Below, piece after piece: positions 48,901 to 54,900 of a DNA stretch of 64,000 nucleotides. Under the pieces are notes generated by a model, which was not told the DNA's origin, searched no databases, and worked only from the letters and a program-made list of their open reading frames with translations. Origin of the DNA: Ophiura sarsii (Eukaryota > Echinodermata > Ophiuroidea > Amphilepidida > Ophiuridae); contig CM069456.1 in assembly GCA_035610835.1 (NCBI GenBank), positions 31,603,359 to 31,667,358 on the forward strand, read 5' to 3'. The position numbers and the translations under genes are program-made. Within the stretch, counting starts at the first letter, position 1; every line of letters begins with the position of its first letter.

Positions 48901-51900
48901 TGCCTGTTTGTATTCAAGTATTATCTAACAAGTAGGGTGTATACACTAGGGTTTTAAACACTTTATTCAGTGTCTACATCAAACACTTTGTGATTGACTG
49001 ACCCACTTTAAATGTCTGTCTTCCCTTTGGGCAACCCTCAGCTAAATGAATTACTTCCTTTTCATTCCTATTTTGGTAAATAAATGGGTCTAATTTCCTT
49101 AAAATTTTCCATTTGTTTACATTTTGTGTGTGAAATCAGTCCAAAAGGAGGGAAATATATGTTTCAGGTAAAGACGTGGGCCAACTTTGTTTTGAAAAGA
49201 GGTAAATGTTACGATCAATTTAATTTTGCCAGTGGTATATATATAGTGCCATCAAAATATTATCTGAGTAACCCCTGCGCCCAGTAATGAGGCATCTCTA
49301 ATGATACATCATAATACCACTAATGTAACGTTTCTTCCCAATTGGAGTGCAAGTGCAAGTATTGTATAGTTTTTTCAGTTCCAAATTGGAGAAACCTCCT
49401 TAAAGCAGCAAATTAATACAGAAGGATGTGGGTGCGTATGAAGGTAACAATCGTAATGTGCATCGTATGCATAATGCGTGCATGCAACCCAAACCGTGTG
49501 TGTGTGGCCATAACTGTATGCATACATTTGGATCATTTGTGCGCGTGGAAAGATAAAGATCAAATATTGCACTCGCCTATTTGGAACTGATTAAACTATA
49601 ATATATCAGTAGAATGTGCGTCCTCAGAACTAATTTGAAGGTACCAGTAAGTAGCTCATTAGCATCTTTAGAATACACTGAAGTGCTTCAAAACCTATTT
49701 TGTGGACCTGTATAAATGTTTCTCTTTTTCATTTTTAATTTCTCTTGCAGGATGTTAAGAAGGACTTGATGCGACTCGTCAAATCAATCGGCTTCGAGTA
49801 CGGTCCTCATAAATCGCACAGAAACTCTGCAACCAATCACAAGTCTACATCTCAACAGCGACCTGAAGTGCTTGAAATTAGCAAAACGATAGAGCGAAGT
49901 GACACTTTTCCATTAACCCCACAAAACATCTCATTACTTAAAGCGGTACTGACTGCCGGGCTCTATCCCAATGTGACATTCACAAGTTATGTAGAGACAC
50001 CGGGGCTGGGCAAAGACCCACAGGCTGTGTGTAAGGGCCATACCGTGAAGGGGGCAGTAGCAGTACATCCCTCGTCAGTCAACAGACGGTTACTCACTAT
50101 AGGATATTTGGTGTTTTTAGAAAAGGTAACATTGCAGTTTTGTACTTTTTTTTACTTAATGTATGAGATATTTAGCAAGGTTTTATGGGGAAGGAGGTTG
50201 AATGGGATTGGTAGGGGCATTTGGTAGTATGTTATACACAGTACTGGAAATAAGGTAATTGTTCTGAGGATTATTTTGGTCATGCAGCAGGCATTACAGT
50301 GTGGCAAAGTTATTTCCCCCAGGCCTGCCATATTTTAAATGCTGACGGGGCATTGCATCATATAGTAGATACTCTTGTAAAAGTTTCTCTTTTTATATCA
50401 TTTGACAGAAAGAGATTTGTAGACCTTTCAACAATTGCTTGAGGAAATGAAAACACCATGGACAATTAAGCAAATAGAATAAAGGGATCATTAGGACGAC
50501 GAAAACCCCCCAACCCGGTTCAATGGGCTGACTGACCCATTTCTTTTCTAGAATTATAATTGTTTTATTTTATTTTTAAAAAAAATGTTGTAAGACATTT
50601 TTTGGACAACTCTTTTTTGAAAACAATCAAACCAAACAAATCAGACAAAAACGCCCGACCGACCTTACCTTAAGAGTCCGTTTGTCCGCAGAACACGGAT
50701 TTTGTTCTCACCCTAGATGAATATTTTCAGTCATCCAGTAAACAAACTAAATCAATCGACCTAACCAATGGTTCAGCTGCCTGACAAAGTAATTTGTGAT
50801 TTAGTGCTTTAGTATATTCAAAAGGGACCACTAATACATCTTGATTTCTTTTGATTCCAGGTGAAATTATCCCGTGTGTACATACGTGATGGCACGCTGG
50901 TTTCGCCGTATCCTTTACTACTATTTGGCGGTGGGCTAGCAGTGCAACATAGAGAGAAACTCATATCAGTAGATGACTGGATCAAATTTGAGGTAAATAT
51001 TGCTTCATATAAACTTCTCAAGAAAGTTCGTAAATGTTTTTCACTCGACAATTTTACGGATATTTCACAAATTTTTCAGATATTTAACAAATTTTTCAGA
51101 TATTTTACAAATTTTTGGGATATTGCATGATTTTTGGGATATTTCATGATGTAGTTTCCAAAATTAGTGGCGGATTTAACACATTATTCGCTCCTACCTA
51201 TAGTTGAGCACTACTTCTAGTGATGGTTGGTTCCCCCAAGATTTGTATATTTTATTATGTATTCAAATGGACAGCTGATGTGTTTCGTAGGATTCTTTCC
51301 AATGAATAAACCCAATGCATAGCAATCACTTGTTTCAGTGCTCAACCACTTGCTTGACAATGTGGGGAGGTCTCAATCTGAATGTGCCAAATTTGCCTCT
51401 ATTTTGTGGTCCAAAACAACTCTTTGACAGCTACAGATAGTGCTCTATTGATTTTTGAGCACAAAATAGTTCTGATTTGGTCATGTTCAGATAAAGAGAC
51501 CTCATATTCTCAAACAAGTAACTGAGCACTGAAACAATTGATTGCTTCAAATTTGAACACATACACTTTCATTGATGTGCAACACACTATGGACATACAG
51601 TCATAAAAAAGTGTCTATACAGGTAATAAATGGGCTTCTAACTCTAAAAATATATATCCTACCTAAAAATATTAAATTATAAAGTTGTTGAAAAATTCAT
51701 CTTCTTTGATATGAGATATTGCACGCTGGGATCAGGTGATTATTCAAGAAATGACACTCCCAAATGTAAGGTGAAGTCCGATTTTCATTTTCACATTTTT
51801 AGGTCGTCCGTAGGAAGAGACCTTATGGCAGCATCCTTCGTGTGTAGTCTGTGTGTGTAGTCTGTGTGTGTCTGTGTGTGTGTCAACAATTTGGTATACA

Positions 51901-54900
51901 CTTTTTGGTATACACTTTTTGTTACAATTTGGTATACACTTTTTGTTTTGTCCATTTCTTTTCCATACAATGTCCAATTGCAATCAAACTTCGGTCATAG
52001 ATGCAACATGGGAACCTTCATATGTTAATGAGGTCAAAGGTCACATACCAAGGTCAAAGGTCATCCGAGGTCAAGATGTATATGTAAAAGTGGCTGCATA
52101 TGTAAAATTGATTACATTTGTTCATTTCTTTTCCATACAATGACCAATTGTAACCAAACTTTGGTCATAGATACAACATGGAAACCTTCATATGTTAATG
52201 AGGTCAAAGGTCACATACCAAGGTCAAAGGTCATCTGAGGTCAAGATGTAAATGTAGAAATGGCTGCATATGTAAAATTGATTACATTTTTCCATTTCTT
52301 TTCCATACAATGTCCAATTGCAATCAAACTTCGGTCATAGATGCAACATGGGAACCTTCATATGTTAATGAGGTCAAAGGTCACATACCAAGGTCAAAGG
52401 TCATCCGAGGTCAAGCTGCATATGTAGAATTGATTACATTTGTCCATTTCTTTTCCATACAATGACCAATTGTAACCTAACTTTGGTCATAGATACAACA
52501 TGGAAACCTTCATATGTTAATGAGGTCAAAGGTCACATACCAAGGTCAAAGGTCATCTGAGGTCAAGATGTAAATGTAGAAATGGCTGCATATGTAAAAT
52601 TGATTACATTTTTCCATTTCTTTTCCATACAATGACCAATTGCAACCAAACTTCAGTCATAGATACAACATGGACACCCGCATATGTTAATGAGGTCAAA
52701 GGTCGCATAGAAAGGTCAAAGGTCATCTGAGGTCAAGATGTAAAAATTAGTACACTTTTTTTTTGTCTCTTGTTCATTTTTTTTTTGTCTCTTGTTCATT
52801 TTTCCATACAATGACCAATTGCAACCAAACTTGGGTCACGGATGCAACATGGAAACATTCATATGTTAATTAGGTCAAAGGTCACATACCAAGGTCAAAG
52901 GTCATATGAGGTCAAGATGTAAAATTAGCTGCATATGTAAAATTAATTACATTTAAACAGGTGAAGTACAATTGCAACCAAACTCCAGGATGTTTATTTT
53001 ATTTTTTATATCCTGGATCCGCTAGTGGTCTAACCTCTTTCTTTCTAGATGCCTGTGGTTTGAGATCCACCTTGTTTTTAATCTACCCTATAAACGGACG
53101 ACCTATTTGGGACCGCTGTCCCTATTTTTATTTTCTACACGCGGGCCAGGTACCTTATCGATTACCGGTAGTGCAATTGGGGGATGTATGCGCAGGTTGG
53201 ACAGTCGGCCGTATTTTTCCGATGGATCAATATGCTACCTGTCATACTCTCCCCGGTGTTGAATTGTAAAATGTGAAAATGAAATTGTGACTTTACCTTA
53301 CATTTCGGATTGTCACTTCTTCAATATTCAACCGATCCTTGCGTGCAATATCTCATATTAAAGAAGATGAATTTCTCAACAACTATATGATTTCATATTT
53401 TTAGGTAGGATATATATTTTTAGAGTTAAAAGTCCATTTATTACCTGTATAGTTACTTTTTTTGATGACTGTATGTGACCATGCATGATGAACCCAGTGT
53501 AAAGTCGCCAGTACATATTTGGAGATATAGGCCAATAAACCAAACACAAATCAATAAAAAGCATTTTTCAGTAACATATTTTGATTTTTCAGTACTCATG
53601 TGAAAATTGGGTCTGAACAATCTTGTGTTTTTATTGATTTATGTGAGGGTTTTTTCTCCCATATATTTAAATATAAACTGGTCATTTTACACTGGGTTTG
53701 CCGTGGATGGTCACATGTCCATAGTGTAAAGGCATCAAGGAAACAATATTCTGAACTTTTTCGAGAGGATCTGATAAGAAAATATAATATTTCAATATCA
53801 TGTTTTTGGTATATTGCCAATGAGTCGGCTATTTTTATTTCTATTTCTTACCTCTTTGTGTAACACTGAATATGTCTGTCTTTTCTTTTTTGATACCCTA
53901 TATAAAACCAATAGGGCCCTTGATATAAATATAAGCAAATTCATAATATTGAAAGTTTCTTTGTGTACAAATCCAAAAAAAGTGAAACATTTACTGTTGA
54001 GTAACATCTTTTACTTCTTTTGGATTTGAACACAATGTCTACAAATAATCCAGTTGAACTTATTCAAAGATTTTATCAAATTAATGTTATGAAATGTTAA
54101 AAAATGTTAATGTTTTCCCCTTCGATGATCTAGGCACCAGCCAGGACCGCAGTAATTTTCAAGGAGTTGAGGAGTCTACTGAGTTCAGTTCTTGCCAAAA
54201 AAATCAAGGATCCAAGTATACAGTTACAAAGTAAGTGGCCATACTATGTATGTATGTGAAATATTGCATCAAATAAGGCCAAGAAAGAAAAAAAAGATCT
54301 GTCTCACATACCCTGTGCGCATAAGTATGTAGATTCATTTTTGCCGCATAACCTTACGCAATAAGCCCAATTTTTTAGTTGTCTGCAAAAACTGAAATAA
54401 AAAAAAGCTCCGAAAGCGCAAAAAAAAGAAGAAAAGTGAGCCAACAAAACTATCAAAAAAGAATTTCCGCATTTAGCATAGATATTTTTCAAAAAATAAA
54501 AAACCCAATGAAAAACCCCATAAAATGGCATATTGCGTAGCTATTTTCCCAAATGTATTCGAGACAGATTTTTTTTGTTGGCCTAATACAGCTTGCCTAC
54601 TTCACATTTTTTTTCATTATCTGACAGAAAATATACCATATTTTCTAGGTATTCATTGCTTTTGGAATTTGAAGTTATACTTGGAAGTTGAGATGTGATG
54701 TTAGCATAGATGCAGCACTTTTCCTGTCAGGGCTGATATTCTTCATTGACCCCCTAAATGCATCATTCCATTTGAGTTCCATATACGATTTTAAGACGCA
54801 AAACACTGAAGAATGAATCGTGCAAACACTAGAATACTCACTAATTCCACCCCCTTCCCAACTTGAGGTGACATGGAGTGTATGTGTGTATTCTCAATCA

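Noticed and set aside
52961..53269. 102-codon ORF next to the AGGTCA array
   Set aside because: It lies inside the non-autonomous TIR element and shows no transposase motif or known family.
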